DNA of 64,000 nt. Origin: Arthrobacter sp. 24S4-2. Lineage in GTDB: Bacteria; Actinomycetota; Actinomycetes; Actinomycetales; Micrococcaceae. The notes beneath the pieces were generated by a model. It saw only the letters and a list, made by a program, of their open reading frames with translations, did no database searches and was not told the origin of the DNA. The position numbers and the translations under genes are program-made. Of the stretch, positions 17,205-26,626 are shown in pieces. Where the stretch lies: assembly GCF_005280255.1 (NCBI RefSeq), contig NZ_CP040018.1, positions 2,294,001 to 2,358,000 on the forward strand. The letters run 5' to 3'. The first letter of the stretch is position 1, and each line of letters opens with the position of its first letter.

Positions 17205-18041
17205 TTAGGCGGCCGCAGGTAGCGGCTGGTTTTTGGTCTTGAAGTTGGCCATTGCTGTTGCCGGCGGCAGCCCATCATTGTTGGTGTGGGGCCGCCAGCG
17301 GTTGTAGAACACTTCGATGTAGCGCATGGTCGCCCGGCGGGCGTCCTGCCGGGTGGCGAAGCTGTGGTGGTGGTAGAACTCGTTCTTCAGGGATGAGAAC
17401 GCCGACTCGGCGACGGCATTGTCCCAGCACACCCCGGTGGCCCCCATGGACTGACGCACAGCGTTTCCGGTGCACCAAGCGCCCATTTCCCGGGAGGTGT
17501 ATTGGGTGCCGCGGTCGCTGTGGAAAATGGCATCCGGGGCCAGGTGTCCTCGGTCCCGGGCCATCGCCAGCGCGCCCGTGACAAGGGAGGCGCGCATGTG
17601 ATCGGCCATCGCCCAGCCAACGACCATGCGGGTGCACAGGTCGATGACGGTGGCCAGATACAGCCAGCCCTCGCCGGTACGCAGGTAGGTAATATCCCCG
17701 ACGAGCTTCGTGCCGGGAGTATCTGAGGTGAAGTTCCGGCCGATGAGATCGGCAAAAACCTTGTCCGGGTCCGAGGGGATGGTCGTGCGTTTGAAGGCGC
17801 GCATCCGCTTGGCCGCCCAGCCGTTATCCGCCATGATGGCAGCGACCGTCCCCACGGAAATCTCCACACCCGTGGCGGCGAGTTTGGTGTGGACCATGCG
17901 ATGGCCGAAGATCCCGTCGGAGGAATCGAACATCGCCTTGACCAGTCCGGTCAGCTCACGGTGCCGGGCAGCCGTCGGTGATTCTTCGTGGTCCAGCCAC
18001 CGGTAATACGAGGCCCGCGGGACGCCCAGCCGGGCGCACAT
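17205..18041 (-). CDS. IS3-family transposase OrfB (DDE integrase)
   Basis: The rve-type catalytic half (278 aa as read from the internal Met). It shows HTH_21-like IFGHRMVHTKL, then catalytic Asp in LVGDITYLRTGEGWLYL, Asp in IFHSDRGTQYTS and Glu in AFSSLKNEFYHHH, ending with the family's YNRWRPHTNNDGLPP block. In IS3 elements OrfB is normally made as an OrfAB fusion by -1 frameshifting, so the functional protein probably begins in orfA. Confidence 0.92.
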   Translation of the reverse strand: MCARLGVPRASYYRWLDHEESPTAARHRELTGLVKAMFDSSDGIFGHRMVHTKLAATGVEISVGTVAAIMADNGWAAKRMRAFKRTTIPSDPDKVFADLIGRNFTSDTPGTKLVGDITYLRTGEGWLYLATVIDLCTRMVVGWAMADHMRASLVTGALAMARDRGHLAPDAIFHSDRGTQYTSREMGAWCTGNAVRQSMGATGVCWDNAVAESAFSSLKNEFYHHHSFATRQDARRATMRYIEVFYNRWRPHTNNDGLPPATAMANFKTKNQPLPAAA

Positions 18042-18094
18042 CCAGGTGACAGGGAATTCGGCGTTCTTCTCCTGAACAAGCCGGTAGAGGTCCT

Positions 18095-18385
18095 CTACCG
18101 TTGTTCTTTGGCGAAGAACGCCGAAACTTTTTTCAGGAAATCATTCTCCCTTTCCAGCTCCCGCAGCCTTGCCTCCATCGCCTTGTATTTCGCGGGATCC
18201 ACCGGATCATCAGGCTTGCCGCCGGCCCCGGCCTCTCCTTCCCGATGCAGCTGAACCCACCGCTTCAGCGCGGTCACGGAGATCCCCAGCTCGGGGGCAA
18301 CTGAGGCGGGCGAACGGCCAGAGGAAATGACGAGATTCACGGCATCGGCCTTGAACTCATCGGAATAACTGGGACGGGAAGACAT
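18095..18385 (-). CDS. IS3-family transposase OrfA
   Basis: A 96-residue DNA-binding half (start at the second Met, 18385). The helix-turn-helix PASVAPELGISVTALKRWV is followed by a leucine-zipper-like ELERENDFLKKVSAFFAKEQR. It lies just upstream of orfB in the usual IS3 layout. Confidence 0.88.
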   Translation of the reverse strand: MSSRPSYSDEFKADAVNLVISSGRSPASVAPELGISVTALKRWVQLHREGEAGAGGKPDDPVDPAKYKAMEARLRELERENDFLKKVSAFFAKEQR

Positions 18386-18417
18386 GGGCACAATCCTTTC
18401 AAACTGTGTCTCACATC

Positions 18418-18910
18418 AGTAGTACACCTCACACGTATCTGATTCAGACTGACTCCGATCGCTCGCGATTCAGGGCCCACGACGACGCCGCGCTCGAGAT
18501 ATACGGGAATTTGCCGGGGGAAGAGCGATTGATTCAGGACCACGCAGGGAATTTCGTCTGTAAAAGGCTGCCTGCCGATGCCGATGCAGCCATAGCACTT
18601 GCAGCATCGCGGCGGTAAGCGTCGTGGTCTTGGGCGCCGATTCATCGCCGAGAAGTAGGTGCTGGCGGGCTTCCCTTGGGAAAATTCAGCTGAATCGATG
18701 GCTGACGGAGCCGAGGTTCATGGCAGAGACCACATTCTGGCACAGATCATCAGGAGCCATCTTCAAGGTCGGCCGTCGGATCCTGTATATGATCACTAGG
18801 AGTGAACCCTTGGCCCATGCAACGCCAAGGCACAGTAGCACCGACCGCGGGGAGCGGGGTGTAGTCCCGATAGTCGCATGACTGAGGGTTATTTTTTGGG
18901 GGCATTTGAA
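18418..18910. other. 493-bp stretch without a supported gene
   Basis: After the IS3 end an open frame runs to 18618 (YLIQTDSDRSRFRAHDDAAL and beyond). It has no start of its own and may be a leftover 3' fragment of an interrupted gene. From 18619 to 18910 no coding or structural signal was found. Confidence 0.4.
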
Positions 18911-19760
18911 ATGATGTTCGGGGAAGGGCTGTTCGCCAACGGCCGGCCTGAGTACGAAAAGGAACTCGGAGCGGGCATCACTGAGGCGAAAGTGCTGATC
19001 ACGGGTCAAGGCCGCTCCACAGCCCTCGGCTAACCACGGTGACACTGTTTGCGTGGCAGGTCTCAGACTTGCGGAAGGTGGCCCGGAATGGATTCGTCTT
19101 TACCCGATCCCCTTCCGCTACCTCGAGGCCGACGCGAAATTCAAGAAGTACGACATCGTGAAACTAAAGGTCACACCAGCGTCCAAAGATCGACGACCCG
19201 AGAGCTACACCCCGATCCTTGACTCTTTGACCATCGACTCCCACCTTGAGCCGTGGAAGCCACGGCACCCACTCGTTGATCCGCTCATCGGTGCGTTCAA
19301 CACCTGCGAACTCAACGCCCGCGCCTTGAACGGATCGGCCGGCCCATCCCTGGCTGCAGTAGTGCCCGCGGACATCGACAAGCTGGAATTACGACTTTTC
19401 GACGGGTGGACCTCGGAACAACAAGCCAAGATGGAAGCGCATCTGCACCAAGACACACTCTTTGGACCCAAGACGGACAAATCGATCCTGTCCCCGCCGC
19501 GATTTGAAGGTCATTATCGCTACCGCTGCACTGGCAGGATTTGCAAAGGACACCGGCAAGGTCTGCTGGATTGGGAGTTCACTGAACTTCAGCGGCGGCA
19601 CTCGGGGGACACCGATGAAGCCGCTAAAGCGGCAATCCAAAAGAGATTCCTTGATCAACTGTGCGCTCCGGCCCGCGGTCCGGCGTTCTTCTTGGGCAAC
19701 GAGCTGAAAAGACCCCAGGCGTTCGGTGTCTTGGGAGTTTACGCAGCAGGGGCCCGTTAG
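18911..19760 (+). pseudogene. hypothetical protein, one extra G (frameshift)
   Basis: The N-terminal part starts at ATG 18911 (MMFGEGLFANGRPEYEKELG) and runs into a stop. Removing one G at 19003-19005 joins it to the long downstream frame in a smooth way (AKVLITVKAAPQPSANHGDT, then VCVAGLRLAEGG). The repaired protein is about 282 aa, cytoplasmic, with no recognised domain. Its 3' end overlaps by 4 bp with the converging DUF488 gene. Function is unknown. The smooth join argues for a real gene with an indel or a base-call error. Confidence 0.65.
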
Positions 19761-20209
19761 CTGCCAACCAGAGCCGCCAGGCGTTCTTTTATGCGAGTGA
19801 GAACGTATTTGCGGTGGCAGCACAGCTCGCTGGCCTCAAAGCACAGCACGGCCACACGCTGCCCCGCGGCAAGGTCGGTGAGCTCAATAATCTTTTCAGC
19901 AGCTACTTCGCTGTCAAGCAGAGACTCGAAACGCTCGCCCGCAACCTTTGCAGCCGGAGTGCCCGGAGCCCAGAAACCTTCACGGTTGTCTTTGGGATTC
20001 CCTAACGCCGGCATGTGCCTGTAGGCAACGCCGGCCTCGGCTAGTGCTTCGCTCAGCGCCCTCTTTGAGAAGCCTTTTTTCCTTGAGATCGGGTTCAACC
20101 GAACGTCCACGACCGTCCCGATTTTCCAAGCCGTCAGTTCCTCAAGGAACGACGCAATGTCCTTCCCTTCGTAACCAACACCGATGACGCCGCTCGTTTC
20201 AGTCCACAT
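19757..20209 (-). CDS. DUF488 family protein
   Basis: A 150-residue protein with the DUF488 pattern: N-terminal GVIGVGYEGKDIASFLEEL, VVDVRLNPISRKKGFSKRAL and the C-terminal Cys/His motif LCFEASELCCHRKYV. The family is of unclear biochemical role. ATG 20209 gives the family N-terminus. It converges with, and overlaps by 4 bp, the frameshifted hypothetical gene. The close pairing suggests a common function, although they face each other. Confidence 0.85.
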   Translation of the reverse strand: MWTETSGVIGVGYEGKDIASFLEELTAWKIGTVVDVRLNPISRKKGFSKRALSEALAEAGVAYRHMPALGNPKDNREGFWAPGTPAAKVAGERFESLLDSEVAAEKIIELTDLAAGQRVAVLCFEASELCCHRKYVLTRIKERLAALVGS

Positions 20210-20364
20210 GGTTTCATTCTTGCACGTGGGCAAAATCGGCCGACGTCGCACCCCGCCCCAGCGCTACTCGATGCAGGCGCCCTGTGTCACCGGACCCGGC
20301 ACGAACTTGCGTTCCCTTGGGCTTCAGGTCCTTTCCAGCTTTGCCGCAGCCACTACCGGTGCGG

Positions 20365-20604
20365 TTAATGCCAGGTCCGGCCGCACCAGCAGCGGCCCTC
20401 CTTGTGCTCCTGGATGACAAGGACGCGTTCCTCTCCAAGCATGATGATGTGTTCGTAGCTGAGCATGGCTCCAGTGCAGCATCGGCGGCCGGCTGCCGGC
20501 AGGGCTGCCTTGGTGTCTGTGGAAAACGGATGCAATTGCAGCCCTTGCGGGCGGGCGCTAACGATGGAAACGTGCCATCGAGTGAGCGGCAGACTCTTCG
20601 GCAT
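20365..20604 (-). CDS. small hypothetical protein, uncertain
   Basis: A 79-residue frame ending in MLGEERVLVIQEHKEGRCWC, with several Cys residues. The N-terminus is uncertain, with in-frame Met codons at 20604 and 20619. It has no recognised family. It is kept because the amino acid composition is more protein-like than that of the opposite-strand frame. It may equally be spurious. Confidence 0.3.
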   Translation of the reverse strand: MPKSLPLTRWHVSIVSARPQGLQLHPFSTDTKAALPAAGRRCCTGAMLSYEHIIMLGEERVLVIQEHKEGRCWCGRTWH

Positions 20605-20694
20605 GTCCCGTGCCCACATCGTGGGCGCGGCCGCCGCAGGTGGGCGCGATGCGGTAAGTCTGGCCATCTCCGCCCGGCTCCTTTACGTGAGAGA

Positions 20695-20731
20695 GGAGAT
20701 GCCAAGGCGTTGGGCATCTCCCCGCTCTTTT
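20695..20731 (+). terminator. hairpin followed by T run
   Basis: GGAGATGCC (20695-20703) pairs with GGCATCTCC (20713-20721) across a 9-base loop and is followed by CCGCTCTTTT. This is a plausible intrinsic terminator on the plus strand, but no clear plus-strand gene precedes it. Confidence 0.45.
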
Positions 20732-20869
20732 CCATCGCGGGGTCGAGAGTTAGTGAACATGTGGTGATCGCAGTGGGATGGGGCTGTTTGTGCTGATTTA
20801 GCAGGCATCTTTCTCCTCGTTTATGAGCGAAAACATACCCCTCACATAGATCCCCGGGAGCAGGCAAGA

Positions 20870-22170
20870 CTATGCACGATCGGTGGGGCGGCGAACTTCG
20901 CCCGATCGCGATGACGCCGCGGTGACCATTCGGGTCTGTCCACTCGGACTCCCGGGTGACAACGTTCCGGGAGACAATCGGCGGCGCACCTGTTGACGGC
21001 GGCCCCCGCCGGACACGGGTGATCGGGGCCGAGCTCGAGCCCGCGTCTCACGCGAGGATCATCCATGCGCCCGATTGCTCGTCCGTCAGACGGACGCTTG
21101 TTGGTTGAGCGAGCACGGTGCGACCTGGCCCCATGCCGACCCACCACGTCCTTGAACGTTCGTCAGTCAACTCCTCTCAGATGGTCTATCGGAAGTGCGT
21201 TATCGTCCTCCGGTCAAGCTCGGCATGGTCGACTTGATCGCCGTGCCCGGGGCCGATTGAATGCCGAGAACCTTGCCTGAACAGGGGAAACACGGGCCTG
21301 AACCGACCCACCTCCTGTTTTAACATTCACCGGCGTGACCACAAGACCTCCGTGCCACCAAAGTTGTTATAGGAGGTGGGTACCAAAATCCCCGGAATTA
21401 CGCGGGTTCTGGCATATCCGTGGACGTCTTTGTGGCTGAGCAACGACCCACCTCATTAGTAACGTTGGTGGCTCGATTTTTCCGCATTGGCAGGTGTGAG
21501 GGAATGCGAAGCGGGGGAGTGGAAAGGCGAAAGGGATTTGCTGGACGAATACGATCGCAAGGAAGCCGGCAACCCTTGTCGATCAGCCAGGGTCGTCTGC
21601 GCGTCCGTGGAATTCCCCGAGAGGTGGACGCCGATGTGCTCGACATCGTCGGGCTCACTGTGGATGAGGGTTCGAACCGTATCGTCATCACTCTCGCCCG
21701 CCGAACAGAGACGGTGCTCACCGGACTCTCTCGTCGTGCGGTGTGGGGATTGTGGGCGTGTACCGCGCCAGGGCTCGACGAGCGACGACGCCTCCCGGCC
21801 GCTCCCATTCCGCAAACCGAGTGGACCCACTACCAGGGCAGGTCAGCGACATCCCCACGATGCTTTCTGTGAGCTGCCAGAAACGTCTCTGACGGCGAGT
21901 GGTGAGACGTAGACGCCGTGGCGCGCGTAACCACGGACCTGAGAGTGTATACGCCTGCCTTCTTCCTTCACCGTCACGGCCTTCGGTTGGCACCACGGTT
22001 CGAGTCGCATTGAGGTTGCTGAAGGAAACCCGATATCTCAGGGGACGATCCTGTGGCTCATCGGAGCCTGGTCTCGTTCATGGTAAGCGCTAAGGAGTCC
22101 GGATCATCCGGATCTCGCGAACCCCGTCCTCGACAGGATGGTCTTGCTCATGGTGATTCTCCTCGCGGTG
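20870..22170. other. 1.3 kb without a supported gene
   Basis: Both strands have open frames because of the GC content, but none shows a recognisable domain, a good ribosome site and plausible composition together. It looks like degenerate sequence between the DUF488 region and the truncated reductase gene. No tRNA, repeat array or IS end was recognised in it. Confidence 0.4.
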
Positions 22171-22175
22171 TTCTG

Positions 22176-22490
22176 TCAGTGATGCCGAGTGGGAAGGTAG
22201 AGGAGTTCTTGGGTGCGGCCGTCGAGCGTACGACTCTCGATCAGCTCCAGGTCGAAGTCGGCGGCACCGGCGAAGATCGGTGCGTCTCCGGTCTGGCCGC
22301 TGATCACCGGGAAGATGGTCACTTGGAGCCGGTCGACGAGGCCGGCGGCCATGAGGGTCCGGTTCAGGGAGAGGCTGCCGTGCGAGCGAAGCGGGAGCTC
22401 GGATTCATCTTTGAGCCGTGCGACGACATCGGCGGCGTCGCCGCGTGCCAGAGTCGCATAGGGCCAGTCGGGAGGCTCTTCCAGCGTGGA
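22176..22490 (-). pseudogene. dihydrofolate reductase/RibD C-terminal-like, N-terminally truncated
   Basis: The minus-strand frame carries the C-terminal half of a RibD_C/DHFR-like protein: DAADVVARLKDESELPLRSHG, the LMAAGLVDRLQVTIFPVISG strand and DFDLELIESRTLDGRTQELL. The N-terminal NADPH-binding half typical of the family is missing. Upstream the frame continues into unrelated residues. It is therefore a gene remnant. Confidence 0.65.
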
Positions 22491-22572
22491 TGATCCTGCA
22501 GCTTTCGGAGAGCCGAGACTCCACCTGATCCGAACATCTGGACACGTCATATTGTTCCAAAAGCATTGATCT

Positions 22573-22608
22573 TTGTACGTCGTTGCGCAATCATTGTTCA
22601 TCAGACAA
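22573..22608. promoter_or_regulatory. TTGT-N7-ACAA operator pair before the permease
   Basis: A full site lies at 22594-22608 (TTGT, TCATCAG, ACAA). A weaker partner, TTGTACGTCGT, starts 21 bp earlier at 22573. The same 21-bp spacing occurs before the aminotransferase at 24283/24304. The pair sits about 150 bp before the permease ATG. Confidence 0.55.
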
Positions 22609-22752
22609 GAAAAAGAGATGGCGATCACATCTTTATGGCTCGCACGAGCCCTCATCTCTGTCTCGTCGCCTGCGAATTCGGCGCAGGCGCGCGCGGGACT
22701 GAACGGTCTCGTCGCGCAGGATCTCCGTCCCGTTCCCTTTGAGAGGTACACA

Positions 22753-24201
22753 ATGGATTCCCAACTCGCACCTGCCCTAGAACCGGGCAAGCTAAAAAGA
22801 ACCCTCAGCAACCGCCAGATCGGCATGATCGCGATTGGAGGCGTCATTGGGGCGGGCCTCTTCGCTGGCAGTGGGGGCGTCATCCATTCGGCCGGACCGG
22901 CCGTCATCGTCGCCTACGTCGGCATCGGGGCGGTGCTGGTACTGATCATGCGGATGCTGGCTGAGCTGGCTGTCGCTTCCCCCGATTCGGGGTCGTTCGC
23001 TTCGTATGCCGCACGCGAACTGGGGCCATGGGCCGGCGTGACCCTTAGCTATCTCTACATGTACACGTGGATGATCACGATCGGTTACGAAGCGACCGCT
23101 GCGTCGTCGATCATGCATTCATTCGTACCAGGAATCGCCCCCTGGCTGTGGGCGCTGATCTTTATGATCACCTTCACTGGCATTAACCTCGCGGCCGCCA
23201 AGGTCTTTGGGGAATTTGAATTCTGGATCTCGCTTGTCAAAGTCGTGACAATCGGAGGCTTCATCCTTATTGGCGTCCTGGCCATCCTTGGATTCATTCC
23301 GGGATTTGAGTCCCCTGGGCTGTCCAACTTCACCGGATCATTCGCGCCCAACGGCTGGACTCCCGTGTGGCTGGCCACCGTGACTGTCTTCTTTTCCTTT
23401 TTCGGTTCCGAGTCGGTGACCATCGCGGCAGCCGAAGCGAAGGATCCAGCAGCAGCTGTCCGCCGCGCCATGCGGACCGTTGTGACCCGCATTCTGGTCT
23501 TCTATGTGGGATCCATCGCTGTGATCATCGCGCTGGTCCCCTCGGGTGATGATGCCTTGCTGTCCGGCCCCTATGCCTTGGTGTTCGAACGACTTGGGCT
23601 GCCTGCCGCCGCTGTAATCATGAGCATTGTCATCATCACAGCGATGCTTTCCCTGATGAACTCCGGCATCTTCGTCACTTCCCGCATGATCTACGCTGCC
23701 GCGGACCGCGGTGAACTGCCCAGGGCTCTCACCGTGACGAACAAGCGTGGAGTCCCAGTCCGCGCCGTCCTGGTTGCCTCCGTCGGAGGATTCCTCACTG
23801 TTGGGGCAAACTACTTCGTCCCCGGCCCGGACCTGTTCATGTTCCTCCTGTCATCGTCCGGGGCCATTGCCGTCTTTGTTTACGCGTTCATTGCAGTCAC
23901 CCAACTGCGGAGCCGGGCCCGTATTGGCAAGGCCGGAGCCAAGGCTCTGTCACTGAAGATGTGGGCACACCCGTTCGGAGGAATCATCGTCCTGGCCGCA
24001 CTCGCGAGCGTCATCATCGCCCTTTTCTACGTCGAAGAAACGCGCCTGTCACTCACCCTCAGCACCGGCGCTGCCGTCGTCTTCACATGCGTGGGTTTCA
24101 TTCACCAGAAGCGCAAGACGCTGCGCCCAGGCGCTGCTGCTGAAGATTCGGCGGTGGAGGATCCGCTGGAGCCCGCGGCCCGGCCCGGCGCAGAGTACTA
24201 G
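22753..24201 (+). CDS. APC-family amino acid/GABA permease
   Basis: Membrane transporter (482 aa) of the amino acid-polyamine-organocation superfamily, with about twelve hydrophobic helices. The first helix has the family's substrate-binding GGVIGAGLFAGSGGVI. The region FFSFFGSESVTIAAAEAKDP and the RMIYAAADRGELPRAL loop are typical of GabP-like permeases. A hydrophilic C-terminal tail follows. ATG 22753, after GAGAGG, is preferred over an in-frame upstream start because it gives the usual short polar N-terminus. The adjacent aminotransferases and TTGT-N7-ACAA operator suggest uptake of the amine or amino acid degraded by this block. Confidence 0.9.
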   Translation: MDSQLAPALEPGKLKRTLSNRQIGMIAIGGVIGAGLFAGSGGVIHSAGPAVIVAYVGIGAVLVLIMRMLAELAVASPDSGSFASYAARELGPWAGVTLSYLYMYTWMITIGYEATAASSIMHSFVPGIAPWLWALIFMITFTGINLAAAKVFGEFEFWISLVKVVTIGGFILIGVLAILGFIPGFESPGLSNFTGSFAPNGWTPVWLATVTVFFSFFGSESVTIAAAEAKDPAAAVRRAMRTVVTRILVFYVGSIAVIIALVPSGDDALLSGPYALVFERLGLPAAAVIMSIVIITAMLSLMNSGIFVTSRMIYAAADRGELPRALTVTNKRGVPVRAVLVASVGGFLTVGANYFVPGPDLFMFLLSSSGAIAVFVYAFIAVTQLRSRARIGKAGAKALSLKMWAHPFGGIIVLAALASVIIALFYVEETRLSLTLSTGAAVVFTCVGFIHQKRKTLRPGAAAEDSAVEDPLEPAARPGAEY

Positions 24202-24214
24202 ACCAGCCGCCATC

Positions 24215-24253
24215 CCTGGGCGGCCGAAGGGGTGATCCATTCGGCCGCCCAGG
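24215..24253 (+). terminator. GC-rich hairpin after the permease
   Basis: A perfect 14-bp inverted repeat (24215-24228 with 24240-24253) and an 11-base loop, right after the permease stop. The T run is weak, but the position fits a terminator that separates it from the aminotransferase promoter. Confidence 0.75.
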
Positions 24254-24282
24254 ACCTACTTTGGGCCACTATCGCAGGCGTC

Positions 24283-24318
24283 TTGTCTTATATACAAGAA
24301 ACCTTGTTTGCTATACAA
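24283..24318. promoter_or_regulatory. two TTGT-N7-ACAA operators
   Basis: Two full sites, 24283-24297 and 24304-24318, stand 21 bp apart, i.e. two helical turns. They overlap AT-rich, -10-like sequence 60-90 bp before the aminotransferase start. They are likely operators for one of the two TetR proteins of the block. Confidence 0.65.
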
Positions 24319-24375
24319 TAATAGAACGGCGGCTGCGAATCAGAGCAGGCCAAGCCACTATCACTGCGAGGAACG

Positions 24376-25689
24376 ATGAAGACCAAAGACGGCGCGGGCC
24401 AGCTGATCCAGAACAAGGTCGGCAGCAGCTTGCCTCTTATCGAGAACGCGCACGGTGTGTGGCTGGTTGACTCGCTGGGCAACGAGTACATCGACGGATG
24501 CTCCGGCGCCGTCGTGGTTAACATCGGACACTCCCATCCGCGGGTGCTCCGAGCCATCAAGGACCAGGCGGACAAGGTGACCTTTGTCCACCGGGGTGCC
24601 TTCGCCTCGCAAGCCATGTACGACACGGCGGCCAAGCTCTCCGAGGCCACAGGGTACGCCGGATCTTGGTTCGTTGGGTCAGGATCCGAGGCCGTCGAAG
24701 CCGCTCTTCAGTTCGCTCTGCAGTACTTCCGTGAGATCGGCGAGGAACGTACGTGGTTCCTGTCCCATGCGCGCAGCTACCACGGAAACACGCTCGGCGC
24801 CCTCTCATTGTCTGGCCATGCCCGCCGCGCTGTCGCCGGGCAGCTGGCTTACAACTTCCACACACTTCCTTCACCCTACGAATCCCAGACCAAGAGCGGT
24901 AGCTCGCGTCAGATGGACGTTGATGCGCTGCTCGCCGGTGTCGAAGCGCAGATCACGGCGCGGACGGGCGATGTCGCGGGGATCTTCTTCGAGCCGGTCA
25001 GCGGCGCGACGCTGGGGGCGAATGTTCCGCCTGCGGGGTACCTGGAGGGCCTTCGCAGAATCTGCGACGAGCACGGGATATTGCTCATCGCTGACGAAGT
25101 CATGACCGGCATGGGCCGTACGGGCAAGATGCTGGCAGTCGATCACTGGGGTGTTCGGCCCGATCTGGTCGCGTTGGGGAAGGGGCTTGGCGCGGGATAC
25201 ACCCCGATCGCCGCAACACTTTTGAACTCCCGGGTTCTGGATGCAATAGCTCACGGCTCGGGCCGCATCGTGGGCGGGCACACCTACGGAGGCAACCCGC
25301 TTTCCGTGGCTGTTGCCCGTGAGGTCCTGGGAGTCCTTCTCGATGAAGATCTTGTGGCGGCCAGTGCCGTGGGCGGCGAAATCCTGGCTGCCGGGCTGCG
25401 GAAGATCGCGTCCCGGCACGCGGTCGTATCCGAAACACGCGGCCTCGGGATGCTTCGCGCACTGGAGTTCCACAACCCGGGCCTTCGCGTTGGTGCGGTT
25501 GCGGAAATGGTCAGGTTGGAAGCATTCACTCGAGGGCTCGTTGTTTACCCCACCACGGGCGGCTTCAATGATGCCTGCATCATCGCTCCGCCCCTGACCA
25601 TCACCGAGAGTGAGACGCTGGAGCTCCTGGAGCGGCTCGACCGCGCCGTTCAGGGCGTCGAAGATGCCCTCAACCCGCCAGTGTTGTAA
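24376..25689 (+). CDS. class III aminotransferase (paralogue 1)
   Basis: PLP-dependent fold type I aminotransferase (437 aa). GSGSEAVEAALQ (near residue 101) binds the cofactor phosphate, Asp240 in LLIADEVMTGMGRTG contacts the PLP ring, and Lys269 in VALGKGLGAGYTPIAA is the Schiff-base Lys. Family members use omega-amino acids, diamines or amines with pyruvate or 2-oxoglutarate as acceptor. ATG 24376 follows GAGGAACG. It is clearly paralogous to 36463-37806 over the full length (shared GCSGAVV, HRGAFA, ALQYFREIG and SYHGNTLGALSLSGHARR-type blocks). It is followed after 26 bp by a TetR gene. Confidence 0.9.
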   Translation: MKTKDGAGQLIQNKVGSSLPLIENAHGVWLVDSLGNEYIDGCSGAVVVNIGHSHPRVLRAIKDQADKVTFVHRGAFASQAMYDTAAKLSEATGYAGSWFVGSGSEAVEAALQFALQYFREIGEERTWFLSHARSYHGNTLGALSLSGHARRAVAGQLAYNFHTLPSPYESQTKSGSSRQMDVDALLAGVEAQITARTGDVAGIFFEPVSGATLGANVPPAGYLEGLRRICDEHGILLIADEVMTGMGRTGKMLAVDHWGVRPDLVALGKGLGAGYTPIAATLLNSRVLDAIAHGSGRIVGGHTYGGNPLSVAVAREVLGVLLDEDLVAASAVGGEILAAGLRKIASRHAVVSETRGLGMLRALEFHNPGLRVGAVAEMVRLEAFTRGLVVYPTTGGFNDACIIAPPLTITESETLELLERLDRAVQGVEDALNPPVL

Positions 25690-25715
25690 CTGGTCCCCGC
25701 GGAAATACTGGCATC

Positions 25716-26429
25716 ATGGCAAATGTGCAAAAAACCAGCAGGAACGGACAGGCGCCGCTGACCAAGGACATGATCCTGAGCGCAGCGGTCGGCATCGTTG
25801 ATGAGCAAGGACTTCAAGCGCTGACGATCCGCAAGGTCGCGGACGCTCTGGGTGTCTACCCGACCGCGATCACCTGGCACATTGGCAGCAAGGACCAGCT
25901 TGTCGCCGATGCCTCGGGACTGATCTTCGAAACATTGCAGTTGCCCGGCGACAAAGCCCACGACTGGAGAGACTGGCTGCGGCTGACCGCCGCCAGCTTC
26001 CGCGAATCAATGCACAAGCATCCCAATTTCGCCGTCGTCATCGGCAACCAACTCCACACATCGTTGCCGGCCCTGCCGTTCGTTGAGCGGGTGCTTCGAA
26101 TCCTCAACGACAACGGACTGCAGGGGGCCGGCCTTCTTAAGGCCTACAACGCGTACGTTGGCTGCCTCATCGGCTGGGTTTCGCTTGAGCTGTCGAGCAG
26201 CGGGGCAACCCCGCCCGACGCGGAGGGCCAACTAGGGGTCTTGAACAACCTTGATCAGCGGCTCTATACCGCCCTGTCCAGGAACCTTCCCGTCGTCGCC
26301 AACAAGGCTTTTATGGTCCGCTGGGATAGCGGAACCAGCAACCCCATGGATGACAGCTTTGAATTCATGCTGGATTCCGTACTCGCCGGTATCGCAGACT
26401 CCATCAAGCAATTGGCCCCGCAGGGCTGA
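25716..26429 (+). CDS. TetR-family regulator (paralogue 1)
   Basis: A 237-residue repressor with an N-terminal helix-turn-helix (MILSAAVGIVDEQGLQAL, IRKVADALGVYPTAITWHIG) and a C-terminal helical ligand-binding domain. It is paralogous to the protein at 38794-39498: both have YPxAIxWHxGxKxQL, a QLP..W..W segment and an RW(D/E)SG motif near the end. It is co-directional with the aminotransferase. It is a candidate binder of the TTGT-N7-ACAA operators. The inducer is probably the amino compound or its oxo product. Confidence 0.88.
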   Translation: MANVQKTSRNGQAPLTKDMILSAAVGIVDEQGLQALTIRKVADALGVYPTAITWHIGSKDQLVADASGLIFETLQLPGDKAHDWRDWLRLTAASFRESMHKHPNFAVVIGNQLHTSLPALPFVERVLRILNDNGLQGAGLLKAYNAYVGCLIGWVSLELSSSGATPPDAEGQLGVLNNLDQRLYTALSRNLPVVANKAFMVRWDSGTSNPMDDSFEFMLDSVLAGIADSIKQLAPQG

Positions 26430-26553
26430 CGACAACGGGTTCCAGGGATGGGGCCGCCAGACATAGTTCTCCAGACACCTTCAGCCAGCAGCCAAATGGC
26501 ACTCCGGCAGGACCACTCCCAGGCAGGGGCGGTAAGGACTAGCAGGGCTTGAA

Positions 26554-26568
26554 TTGTACGCTGTACAA
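26554..26568. promoter_or_regulatory. TTGT-N7-ACAA operator
   Basis: TTGTACGCTGTACAA is a perfect 6-bp inverted repeat around GCT, about 60 bp before the aminotransferase-like gene at 26627. It is the best palindrome of the set. Confidence 0.65.
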
Positions 26569-26626
26569 GTTATATTGTTAGTGAAACAAGTCACGCCGAT
26601 AAGCCCGGCCTGTCCGAAGGAAGCTC

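Larger units (their letters stand above)
17173..18417. mobile_element. IS3-family insertion sequence
   Basis: About 1.25 kb bounded by the inverted repeat GATGTGAGACA (17173-17183) and TGTCTCACATC (18407-18417). It carries overlapping-type orfA and orfB on the minus strand. It inserted into the 3' end of the HNH-like gene. A clean 3-bp target duplication could not be read. Confidence 0.85.

Noticed and set aside
21420..21872. 150-codon plus-strand frame in the degenerate region
   Set aside because: A part looks protein-like (DADVLDIVGLTVDEGSNRIV), but both strands are open, there is no good ribosome site, and no family is recognised.
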